Shown here: positions 9,091 through 15,874 of the stretch, in pieces
Layout of the letters: each line of letters opens with the position of its first letter
How positions within the stretch are numbered: position 1 is the first letter of the stretch
Assembly: GCA_037444305.1 (NCBI GenBank)
Contig: JBBIMP010000062.1
Location: 1 to 20,445 of the forward strand
DNA from: JBBIMP01 sp037444305
Lineage (GTDB): Bacteria > Acidobacteriota > UBA6911
DNA length: 20,445 bases
Reading direction: 5' to 3'
Notes under the pieces: generated by a model
The model's input: the letters and a program-made list of their open reading frames with translations, nothing else
What the model was told of the DNA's origin: nothing
Database searches by the model: none
Made by a program: the position numbers and the translations under genes

Positions 9091-9114
9091 CCCTCGGCGC
9101 CTCGGTGGTAAATA
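9091..9114. repeat. Inverted degenerate copy of the ACAGAG repeat
   Basis: CTCGGCGCCTCGGTGGTAA, starting three bases after the SGNH stop codon, matches the reverse complement of the repeat at 8249-8295 (CTCTGTGTCTCTGTGGTGA-like) at about 14 of 19 positions, counted by eye. The remaining 9115-9216 holds nothing I can support. Confidence 0.4.
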
Positions 9115-9216
9115 TGGGGTTTACAGCACAAACTGAGACCAGGATTCAGAGGATTTGCACGATCCGTCCCTGAACTTCGGAAGGAGGCTGAAACGGCCAG
9201 ATAACAAGAAAATGCT

Positions 9217-9918
9217 TCAGGTCGCCTGCCGCCAATCGTAGCGATGATGCAGGCCGCCGAGTCGCGGGAAAGACACAACAGCGGCATATCGGCTGGGCTT
9301 CAGAGAAACAGCGCGCCCTGCTGGCGTATCCTTTTCAAGGGAATCGTGGATCCGGTCCGTATGGTAATAAGAGCCGTAATCCCGGATCAGACGACGGAAA
9401 TGACCGGCGTTGAACACAATCACTTGATCCGGCAGCTCTCGTCTGCAGCTTTCGATCCAGCGTCCGGCAACTCCATTTTGCCATGGACATCCTGGACTTA
9501 TGCGTATGGATTTGATGCCACCGGCTTTGAGCAGATCGGTCACTTCTCCGCCAAACTTGCCGCCACGATCGAAAATCACGAAACGATAGGGACCGGATTC
9601 TCGGAACGTCTCCTTCAGCTGTTGCACAATCCAAGCGCATGTCCGGTGTTCGGTCACATTGAAATGAAGGATCCTTCGCCGGCCGTGCTCGATGACGAAA
9701 AACAATACAAAACTCGGAAAGTAAGGGTCGGGACGGTGAAGAAGTCCATGGCCGTAATTACTTCACGGTGATTGCGCAGGAAAGCAGCCCAGAGCTTGCG
9801 GGAGTGCCCCCGAGGATTCAGACGCTTGCGATAGCGGGAAACAGTTCGTTCAGAAACATCGCAGCCGAGTTTCAAGAGCTCGCCGTGAATTCTGGGCGCG
9901 CCCCAGGAGGAATTCTCA
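9217..9918 (-). pseudogene. Frameshifted integrase-core (rve) transposase
   Basis: Remnant of an IS transposase with an integrase catalytic core. Reading from 9918 downward, one frame gives ENSSWGAP, a second gives RIHGELLKLGCDVSERTVSRY and AMDFFTVPTLTFRVLY, and a third gives FFVIEHGRRRILHF to the stop at 9217. The catalytic region is still legible: AMDFFTV, IFDRGGKFGGE, a QNGVAGRWIESCRREL stretch with the conserved Glu, and the C-terminal LGGLHHRYDW signature seen in a common environmental transposase group. The frameshift near 9698-9702 is explained by one missing T in a T-run (five where six would restore the frame). The other lies near 9895. The N-terminal helix-turn-helix part is missing. 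I could not identify inverted repeats or a target duplication. Inactive. Confidence 0.8.
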
Positions 9919-10001
9919 GAAGCTTAACTTCAAAGCCTCGGCCGGCTTTTCTCGCACCTCGCAAGAGGAGAGCTCCGGCCCGCCGTTCGTCTCCTTCGCC
10001 A

Positions 10002-11249
10002 TCATCTCATCTCCCATAACAAGCGGATCGGCACGGCATACATTCGCTCGCCAAATCCTGCAACGGCCTCGCCGTCGTACAGGACCACTCCCGTGTTGAA
10101 ACGGCTGCCCGCGGCATCTTTCAGCTTACGCAGCCCGCGGAAATCAGCCGAAGTGACTGTCGCCGAAGCCTTCACCTCGACGCCCGCGAGCTCGTGTCCG
10201 CGGCGTTCCATCACGATGTCGACCTCGAAGCCGTCCCGGTCGCGGAAATGATGGAAGCGGATGTCATCCTCATGCCAGCTTGCCTGCCGGCGAAGCTCCT
10301 GGAACACGAATGTCTCGAGCAAGAGCCCGAACGCCGCTTTGTCTTTCATCAATGCGGCGGCGTTGCGCCCGACGAGGGCGCAGGCAAGCCCGGTATCTCC
10401 CAGGTGCAACTTGGGCGTTTTGACCAGCCGCCTTGCCCGGCTTACGTGCCAGGACGAAAGTTCCTCCACGAGAAAAACGCGCTCAAGCAGGGTCACATAT
10501 TCACGAATCGTCGGACGGCTCAGCTGAAACGGGCTGGAGAGCTCGCTCATATTGGTCAGTTGCGCGGTCTGCGCGGCCGCAAGCTCCAGCAGCCGCGGCA
10601 GCGAATCCAGAGACCGGATTCGGGCCAGGTCGCGCAGATCGCGTTGCACCAGAGTCTCAACATAGTCCCGGTACCAAATCGCGCGCCGCCGGGCGCCTTT
10701 ACGCAAAATGGCGGCGGGATAGCCGCCTGCCGCAACGCGTTCGGCGAGCTCCCTCCCGAGACGCGCGGCCTTCCATATTTTGAATGCTGCCGCGAAAAGG
10801 ATGTCCAGAAAGCGGGACGCGCTGCCTGCCAGCTCGCACTGCGATAACGGATGCAGCCGCAAAATCTCCATCCTGCCTGCGAGCGACTCGGACAGCCTCG
10901 GTACCAGAAGTACGTTGGTCGAACCCGTGAGCAGGAACCGGCCGGCGATGCGATGGCGATCTACAGCCATCTTGAGCGCGGGGAAGATCCCGGGAACCCG
11001 CTGGACCTCGTCGAGGATTGCCCGCTCGGGCAAGCCGTCCACAAACCCGATCGGATCTGCCTCGGCAGCGTCGGCCAGCACGTGATCGTCGAAACTGAAA
11101 TAGGTGAATCCCAGCCGCTCTCCCACCATCCGGGTGAAAGTCGTCTTACCCGACTGTCGTGGGCCATGGATGAGAACCACGGGCGAGTCTTCCAGTGCAT
11201 CCTTCAGGCGTTGATCCGCAAAGCGCGGGTAGAGCCGATCGGTTTTCAT
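10002..11249 (-). CDS. AAA ATPase with C-terminal DUF4143 domain
   Basis: A 415-residue protein of the common AAA_14-DUF4143 family. Walker A is GPRQSGKT (29-36), Walker B AILDEVQ (77-83), and LLTGSTN (106-112) is the sensor segment. A winged-helix-like linker (about 215-265, LSRPTIREYVTLLERVFLVEEL) follows. The C-terminal domain carries GDTGLACAL, ETFVFQEL and a nuclease-like FEVDIV...GVEVKAS pattern (Asp344, Glu358, Lys360). That resembles the restriction-endonuclease fold reported for this family, although activity is not established. These proteins are frequent in accessory DNA and their role is unsettled. I start at the ATG at 11249. The frame extends to 11342 but would run through the 23-bp repeat array and the predicted promoter. 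No ribosome site precedes the ATG. All motifs are intact, unlike most of its neighbours. Confidence 0.88.
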   Translation of the reverse strand: MKTDRLYPRFADQRLKDALEDSPVVLIHGPRQSGKTTFTRMVGERLGFTYFSFDDHVLADAAEADPIGFVDGLPERAILDEVQRVPGIFPALKMAVDRHRIAGRFLLTGSTNVLLVPRLSESLAGRMEILRLHPLSQCELAGSASRFLDILFAAAFKIWKAARLGRELAERVAAGGYPAAILRKGARRRAIWYRDYVETLVQRDLRDLARIRSLDSLPRLLELAAAQTAQLTNMSELSSPFQLSRPTIREYVTLLERVFLVEELSSWHVSRARRLVKTPKLHLGDTGLACALVGRNAAALMKDKAAFGLLLETFVFQELRRQASWHEDDIRFHHFRDRDGFEVDIVMERRGHELAGVEVKASATVTSADFRGLRKLKDAAGSRFNTGVVLYDGEAVAGFGERMYAVPIRLLWEMR

Positions 11250-11251
11250 TG

Positions 11252-11343
11252 CGGCCGATTGTAAACCTGGAGTGCGGCTGATTGCAAGTTTCATGGCCGG
11301 CTGATTGAAAGGTGTATGCCCGGCTGATTGAAACCTTTCCACA
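11252..11343. repeat. Four 23-bp tandem repeats
   Basis: The decamer CGGCTGATTG occurs at 11275-11284, 11298-11307 and 11321-11330, with a variant CGGCCGATTG at 11252-11261. Spacing is exactly 23 bp each time. Each core is followed by AA-rich bases (TAA, CAA, AAA, AAA) and then a variable 8-10 bp. The array starts 3 bp from the ATPase start codon and ends next to the stop of the methyltransferase fragment at 11346. Iterated termini of this kind are known for IS21-family elements. Alternatively these are operator sites. Confidence 0.85.
11258..11287 (-). promoter_or_regulatory. Candidate promoter of the DUF4143 gene
   Basis: On the minus strand TTGCAA (11287-11282) and TACAAT (11263-11258) are 18 bp apart. 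The -10 box ends 8 bp before the ATG at 11249, so the transcript would be leaderless or nearly so. Both boxes fall inside units of the 23-bp repeat array, whose core adds AATCAGCCG next to each. Confidence 0.45.
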
Positions 11344-11345
11344 CG

Positions 11346-11845
11346 CTAGTCAAAAAGGCCGCCCGCCTTATTGGTCTTGGCTGCGGCCTTCGCCGCCTTC
11401 ATGCCACGGCTTTTTTTATCGGCTGCGGCGCCGGAGCGGGCTTCTTCCTTTGCGCGCTCGGCTTTCAGCTCAAGCAGGCGTGCGAGTACGTCGTCACGGA
11501 CTTCATCCGGCCAGCGATAGCGGTAAGGCTTTTTCTTGTCGCCCCACTCCTCCTCGTCGATTTCGTAGTCGAGGAGGAACTCGCAGTCGGTCGGGATATT
11601 TCTCCAGCCGTAGGCGTCCAGGACGGCGCGATCCATGGCGGTGTGCAGCTCGCGGAGCTTCAGTATTTCTGGATCGTGCTCTTCGGGATCGTGAAAGCGG
11701 TTGCAGGTCTTGGTCAGGCCTTCATTATTTCGGATCATGAGGCCGGCACGGAACAAATAGTAATTTTCCCCGGCGCATTCGAGTTCTGAGCATGTTTTCC
11801 AATTCTCTGGGAAAGGAAAGATCTCAAAGGTGTCCTTGCAGCAAG
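11346..11845 (-). pseudogene. C-terminal stump of a large DNA methyltransferase
   Basis: Only about 165 C-terminal residues remain. From the 5' side they read KDTFEIFPFPENWKT, then NYYLFRAGLMIRNNEGLTKT, NRFHDPEE, AMDRAVLDAYGW, CEFLLDYEIDEEEW, a lysine/alanine-rich tail, and the stop at 11346. The FPFP segment and the NNEGLTKT-NRFHDP and DYEIDEEEW blocks are, as I remember them, typical ends of big Eco57I/MmeI-like adenine methyltransferases, including those of DISARM (DrmMI-like) or BREX-like systems. The catalytic NPPY region is absent. Upstream of about 11845 the frame stays open to 11948, but the residues become basic and unlike the family, which suggests a breakpoint beside the IS66 remnant. 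Not functional as an enzyme. Exact family assignment is uncertain. Confidence 0.55.
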
Positions 11846-12011
11846 GGTGCGTAACCCATTTTCGGGCGCCTCGGGCACGTTTTTGGGCCGGGCGGGGCTC
11901 CGAGCGTGCGGATGCTGAGTGTTCGGGCGGGCGAGGTGGGATCCGGTATCAATCCGGCGTCGTCTGGCTGCTCTCCGCCCTTTCGATGGTCTCCCGGTAA
12001 TTCCAAGGCGT

Positions 12012-12546
12012 TCACTGTGACGGATTGCTCTTTACCTTCTTGGCGCGCTTCTGTAGCTGCATCAGGTAGTCGAACGGATTGGCCCCTACGAGTTCTGCGG
12101 CGTGAATCAGACTCATGAACATATCGCCAACGTGGGTGCCCCTGGCAGTCTTGTAGAAGTAGCTGTTCTTCCGGCTCAGTATCGCTTTCTTCAAAATTCT
12201 CTCGGCGGCGCTGTTATCCAGCGGAACTCCCGGCACCTCCAGAAAACGGGTGAGCCGGTCCCACCGTTTCTGCGTATGAACGTGCCGGTGCGCTCCGGGT
12301 CGTCCGCATCTCCGTCCTGAGCCTGCTGTCGCCTGCGGCGCTCGCGGATCGTCTCGAGGATTACTGCCGTGGTGCCGCCGTTGTGCAGCACTTCCCCCTG
12401 AGCCGCTTCCCGGCTGAGTTCCTCCCACGCCGGCTCGATCGCTTCTGCCGCCTCCTTGACCATCTGCCACTGTGTCGACGCCGGCAGTTGAGCTCTTTCA
12501 ACTCGGCGGGAATATCTGTCGCGGCAGGCAAGTTCTTCGATTCCAT
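12012..12546 (-). pseudogene. IS66 transposase (TnpC) with two internal deletions
   Basis: Three pieces of an IS66-family transposase are joined without the intervening sequence. The first is the start region (ATG at 12546, AGGAGG ribosome site, then ESKNLPAATDIPAELKEL). The second is a central piece (LPASTQWQMVKEAAEAIEPAWEEL through AAQGEVLHNGGTT to DPERTGTF). The third is the C-terminus (QKRWDRLTRFLEVPGVPLDN, AAERILKKAILSRKNS, MSLIHAAELVGANPFDYLMQL, stop at 12012). Junctions lie near 12487 and 12278, and both change frame. Full-length TnpC is around 500 residues. Here about 175 codons remain. Much of the catalytic domain is gone, so it cannot transpose by itself. No tnpA or tnpB remnant was recognised. 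Confidence 0.75.
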
Positions 12547-12547
12547 C

Positions 12548-12581
12548 GGCTGTCCTCCTGGCGCTTATCGCGCCGACAGCC
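12548..12581 (-). other. Hairpin over the IS66 ribosome site
   Basis: GGCTGTC (12548-12554) pairs with GACAGCC (12575-12581), and inside it GGCGC (12560-12564) pairs with GCGCC (12570-12574) around a 5-nt loop. In the minus-strand RNA the asymmetric bulge between the stems is AGGAG, the ribosome-binding site of the IS66 start at 12546. From 12582 to 12862 I see no gene or other feature. Confidence 0.5.
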
Positions 12582-12862
12582 AGACGGTATCAAAACGCCT
12601 CCACACTAATCACGCATGCTTGCCGCAAGGACACGATTTTCTCGGAATGTAGAATGGCTGTACACGCTCCTCCCCGGCAAACCGTGGAGAGGAATGTCTC
12701 GATCACATGATTATCGTAAATAGGGGCTCGCTTTGTTGCGGACCGTGGCCTGCATTCTCCTGCCGGCATCGGTTTCGGAAGTGGAGGCGAGGGCGGCGCC
12801 GAGGCAATCGCAGCCAATGTCTCGATTATGGGCTTCGGTAGCTGTGCGGGCCCATTGACAAT

Positions 12863-14062
12863 TCAGCCAAGCAGACCGCTGATGAATTCCGCTGCCCTGC
12901 GGGCGCCATCCGTGGGGATGGCTGCGTAGTTTAGCTCTTTGCCGATATTGGCGAGCACCATCTCCGCCAACGATTCCGGGGTGGTTCGAGAGTACTGCAT
13001 TTTCACGCCAGCCCTGTGTCGGGCCAATCGCTCCGAAATATAGAGTTGCTGTCCGAACTGCCCTTCGATTGGGAAGTAAAGGAAAGGCTTCCTGAGTGCG
13101 GTCAGTTCGAGGGTAGTGGTGCCGCCTGCCTGGACGATGGCCAAGTCGGAGGCGGCGAAGTGCTCAAAAAGGTCGGGAACATAGCCCCTGATCTCAACGC
13201 CCGCAGGCGCGGTTACCGATTCCGGAGAGAGTCGCGGGCCGGAAACCAGAACCATTCGGAGATCGGGCATGGTCCTTCTCAGAATCGGAAAGGCCTTTCC
13301 ACAGAGCTCGAGCATCGCTTTTCCGATCGAGGTCCCGCCGATGGAGCACACGATGAGGGGATTCCCGCCATATCCCAGCATCCGGCGCATTCTCATCTTG
13401 TCTGCCAAGTCTTCCGGTTTGAAACGAAGGATATACCCCACGAACTTGCAGATCTTCTTCGCCCACTCCCTGCGGTTGGGCAGCAGGAAGCCGAACCTTT
13501 TGTCAACCACGTCATCCAGCTCACCGACGAAGAGAACGAGATCGATGGGGTAGGGGTTGTCTCGGTGGCTCCGTGCCCATTTGCGGTTGTTGAAATAAAC
13601 GCCCAGCCTTTCCACGGGGCTGTAGGTCATCGCCTCGGTTCCGATGAAGTCATAGATCATGACAAAGGCAGGGTCGATCTTCAGGCTTTTTTCTGTCAGG
13701 GCAATTGCGATCTCATACGTTTCATCACCGACGACCACATCGAATGATTCTTCTTGGATCAGCCGTCTGAAAGTCTGCAGATGGTCTGCCCAGACCTTTT
13801 TGATCCGGAATGCATATTTCAGCAGGTTGAGCCGATAGCCATCTGAGGCCTCTTCGGCAACCACTGTTTCATCCACCCAGGTATGCGATCCGGGAAGCAG
13901 TGTCTCACCTGCCTCCTTGATGAGCAGATCTGCCGGGTGGGCTGCCAGCCACACGATCTCGCTCTCCGGCCTCAGCGTTCTCAGCTCCTTGGCAACGGCC
14001 AAGTCTCTGGTGACATGGCCCAATCCCAGCGAGCCGCTGATGTAGAGAATCCTTTTCTTCAT
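12863..14062 (-). CDS. MurG/UGT-like glycosyltransferase (GT-B fold)
   Basis: A 399-residue GT-B glycosyltransferase. The N-terminal domain opens with RILYISGSLGLGHVTRDLAVAKEL (4-27), the glycine-rich acceptor-side loop of the MurG/UGT class. The C-terminal domain has NPLIVCSIGGTSIGKAM (234-250) and the nucleotide-sugar signature IVQAGGTTTLELTALRKPFLYFP (309-331), then EGQFGQQLYISERL. There is no signal peptide or membrane helix, so it acts in the cytoplasm or at the inner membrane. Donor and acceptor are unknown. I start at the ATG at 14062. A TTG four codons upstream (14074) is possible. It stands alone among broken genes, with no polysaccharide cluster in view, and its GC content looks lower than that of the left-hand genes, suggesting acquisition. 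It appears complete. Confidence 0.82.
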   Translation of the reverse strand: MKKRILYISGSLGLGHVTRDLAVAKELRTLRPESEIVWLAAHPADLLIKEAGETLLPGSHTWVDETVVAEEASDGYRLNLLKYAFRIKKVWADHLQTFRRLIQEESFDVVVGDETYEIAIALTEKSLKIDPAFVMIYDFIGTEAMTYSPVERLGVYFNNRKWARSHRDNPYPIDLVLFVGELDDVVDKRFGFLLPNRREWAKKICKFVGYILRFKPEDLADKMRMRRMLGYGGNPLIVCSIGGTSIGKAMLELCGKAFPILRRTMPDLRMVLVSGPRLSPESVTAPAGVEIRGYVPDLFEHFAASDLAIVQAGGTTTLELTALRKPFLYFPIEGQFGQQLYISERLARHRAGVKMQYSRTTPESLAEMVLANIGKELNYAAIPTDGARRAAEFISGLLG

Positions 14063-14359
14063 GTCGCCGCCCAATTGGAGGGATTGGATAAGACTTCCCT
14101 TCCTGCCAGGGAAATCCTCCTCGTCAATGCCGGTAATAGTGCTACTGCCCGATATAGGAAGCCAACAAAAGACGCTCTTCCGGGTTTTGGGCGGGACTTG
14201 GTGTTACGCCGCAGTGAAACTCGACCGGCCTGCGGAGGGCAACGAGCGGGAGTTTCGCGGTCGAGGTTGATAGTAGTTCGCTTTTCCTGGGCGGGCGCAG
14301 AATAGCAGGGGCGGGCATGGAAATCTCCTCTAAGATCCGGGCATAGGAATCGCACTGAG

Positions 14360-14385
14360 CCGGCTCTCGAAAAAATCAGAGCCGG
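14360..14385. other. 8-bp stem hairpin in an intergenic region
   Basis: CCGGCTCT (14360-14367) and AGAGCCGG (14378-14385) form a perfect stem with a 10-nt A-rich loop, between the divergent glycosyltransferase and nucleotidyltransferase genes. No T-run follows on either strand. The rest of 14063-14582 (about 500 bp) contains no gene I can support. An open frame from 14406 is only an upstream extension of the nucleotidyltransferase. Confidence 0.3.
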
Positions 14386-14582
14386 AACCGCACTTTGGCT
14401 ATAAAATGCTGATCGCACGGCAAGTATGCCCCGATGTCAATATCATTGCTGTGTGTCGCAATCCGGAGAGGGTCACTGGGACGACGTCCCATGGAAGAAG
14501 CGCCGGGATGGGCAGCCGGGCATCGCGACAATCGCCGGATGAAATCAAGCCTTGCGAGGCGGCCCGGCGACTTGAGGATTTT

Positions 14583-15113
14583 ATGGATTTCGCATATGTC
14601 CTGAAAGAGCTTGCGACATTCCTTCAAGGGGAGGGATATCGCTTCGCGGTGATCGGGGCATTCGGACTCCATGCCTACGGACTGACACGGGCCACCTCGG
14701 ACCTGGACCTCGTGACCGAGCTCGCAGCCCAAGCCAAGCTCATACCGTTTCTCGAATCTCAGGGGTACCAGACACTGCATGCGTCGACCGGCTATTCGAA
14801 CCATTTGCACGCCGATCCCCGCAAGGGCAGGCTGGATTTTGTCTATGTCGACGGCGAAACCAGCCGGCGGCTTTTTGGAGCCGCGCGTTTCCTTCCCGTG
14901 CTCGGGGGCATCGCTGCCGCCGTTCCGCGGCCGGAGCACCTGGCGGCCATGAAGATACAAGCCATGAAGAACGATCCCGAGCGCACCTTCCGGGAGATGG
15001 CGGACATTCTCTTCCTCATGAGGCTCCCGGGCGCCGACCGGGATGAGATCCGGGGCTATTTTGAAAAACAGGGATTGGGAGACAAATATAATGAAATCTG
15101 CAAGTTCCTATGA
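14583..15113 (+). CDS. Nucleotidyltransferase-fold protein (AbiEii/MNT-like)
   Basis: A 176-residue protein with the minimal polymerase-beta nucleotidyltransferase pattern: FAVIGAFGLHAYG (21-33), then ATSDLDLV with Asp40 and Asp42, and a third acidic residue in GRLDFVYVD (Asp85). A later helical part (PRPEHLAAMKIQAMKNDPERTFREMADI) is typical of the antitoxin- or toxin-like nucleotidyltransferases found in accessory DNA. Such enzymes transfer a nucleotide to a protein or tRNA. The actual target is unknown. The frame is open from 14406, but the ATG at 14583 has a GAGG ribosome site and starts the conserved domain. The last 23 bp overlap a 69-residue partner gene. Confidence 0.75.
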   Translation: MDFAYVLKELATFLQGEGYRFAVIGAFGLHAYGLTRATSDLDLVTELAAQAKLIPFLESQGYQTLHASTGYSNHLHADPRKGRLDFVYVDGETSRRLFGAARFLPVLGGIAAAVPRPEHLAAMKIQAMKNDPERTFREMADILFLMRLPGADRDEIRGYFEKQGLGDKYNEICKFL

Positions 15114-15300
15114 AATGCTCGAATGGGAGAGAGACATCCCGACCACGCGCGAGGATGTCCTCGCCCTGAGGCGCGCCCGGGAAATCCGCCCCTTGACTTT
15201 CGAGCAGTACCTTGCATTTCTGGCAAGTTTTGCGTCTCCCTCCCATGCCGAGCTTCGCGCCCGCAAGGGCCCGTCAGGCCCCGCACCCTTCGACCTTTAG
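15091..15300 (+). CDS. Small partner protein of the nucleotidyltransferase
   Basis: A 69-residue unrecognised protein overlapping the end of the nucleotidyltransferase gene by 23 bp. A GGGAGA ribosome site 8 bp upstream and the ATG at 15091 support it. It contains YEMLEWERDIPTTREDV, a basic segment with ALRRAREIRPLTFEQYLAFLASF, and a C-terminal basic tail ending in PFDL. I have a sense of similar small proteins encoded next to such nucleotidyltransferases, but I cannot name the family. The overlap and shared direction suggest a two-gene module of toxin-antitoxin or defence type. Not long enough to be a HEPN partner. Confidence 0.6.
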   Translation: MKSASSYEMLEWERDIPTTREDVLALRRAREIRPLTFEQYLAFLASFASPSHAELRARKGPSGPAPFDL

Positions 15301-15655
15301 TTTCCGGATCTCTCGAACGTCAGGGAATGGCCGCCACTCACTTCCCTGCGACTCTGCCGCCTACCGAATCCGATCCGGCGGCGCAGGCGTTCAAGGATCC
15401 GGCATCTTTTCGATTTCCCCGGCACGGCCGATCCCTGCCGCGAGCGCGAGGTGAAAGCAGGCGCTAATGGACCACATCCAGCGTTTCCTTCTGGAGCTCG
15501 GGGCCGGCTCGGCCTTCGTCGGCCGGCAGGTGTACCTCGAAGTGGGAAACGCGATTCCCACGTCGACTTCCTCTTCCATCACCTCAAGCCGCGCTGGTAC
15601 GAGGTCATCGACTTGAAGGTGGTGTCCTTTGACCCGGCCAACGCTGCACCGCCAT
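15301..15655 (+). pseudogene. YhcG/DUF1016 PDDEXK nuclease remnant
   Basis: Reading across three frame changes gives a continuous match to what I know of YhcG-type (DUF1016) nucleases. SLERQGMAATHFPATLPPTE and DPAAQAFKDPASF come first. DFPGTADPCREREV follows after a shift near 15410, KQALMDHIQRFLLELGAGSA and FVGRQVYLEVG after one near 15453, and KRDSHVDFLFHHLKPRWYEVID with LKVVSFDPA after one near 15545. The last two pieces hold the PDDEXK-type core (LEVG...VDFLFHHL...VIDLK). The N-terminal domain and the end after FDPA are missing. Clearly dead. It directly follows the small partner gene and faces the SNF2 gene tail-to-tail. No gene is supported in 15656-15874. Confidence 0.7.
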
Positions 15656-15874
15656 CAGCCTGTCGGCCCCAGCCGGGCTTTCAGCCTTGCCTTCCGCCGT
15701 GAGCGCTTCGGTCCCTCTTATGATGGTCCTCGGGCTTTCATCCCTACCTTCCTTCAGTGCGCCAGTAATAGATGCCCGGCTTGGGAACCTCCACTGCGAC
15801 AAAGACGCTCTCGCGGTGCAGGCTGCGCCGGTTCAGGTACAGCAGGAATATCCCCGCTATGGCCCCGTTACGCG

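Noticed and set aside
9916..10002. A 28-codon minus-strand frame whose ATG overlaps the stop of the DUF4143 gene
   Set aside because: The coupling is neat, but the peptide is very short, matches nothing I know and ends at the edge of the transposase remnant. It may be the stump of a lost downstream gene.
12590..12817. A minus-strand frame upstream of the IS66 remnant as a possible tnpB
   Set aside because: It lacks the TnpB hallmarks I know (such as the LRKSFDGL-type motif) and shows no other support.
15744..15874. A minus-strand stretch just after the SNF2 stop that reads FLLYLNRRSLHRES and VFVAVEVPKPGIYYW before its own stop
   Set aside because: It looks mildly protein-like, but I cannot assign it and it has no start of its own. 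It could be a shifted C-terminal extension of SNF2 or chance.
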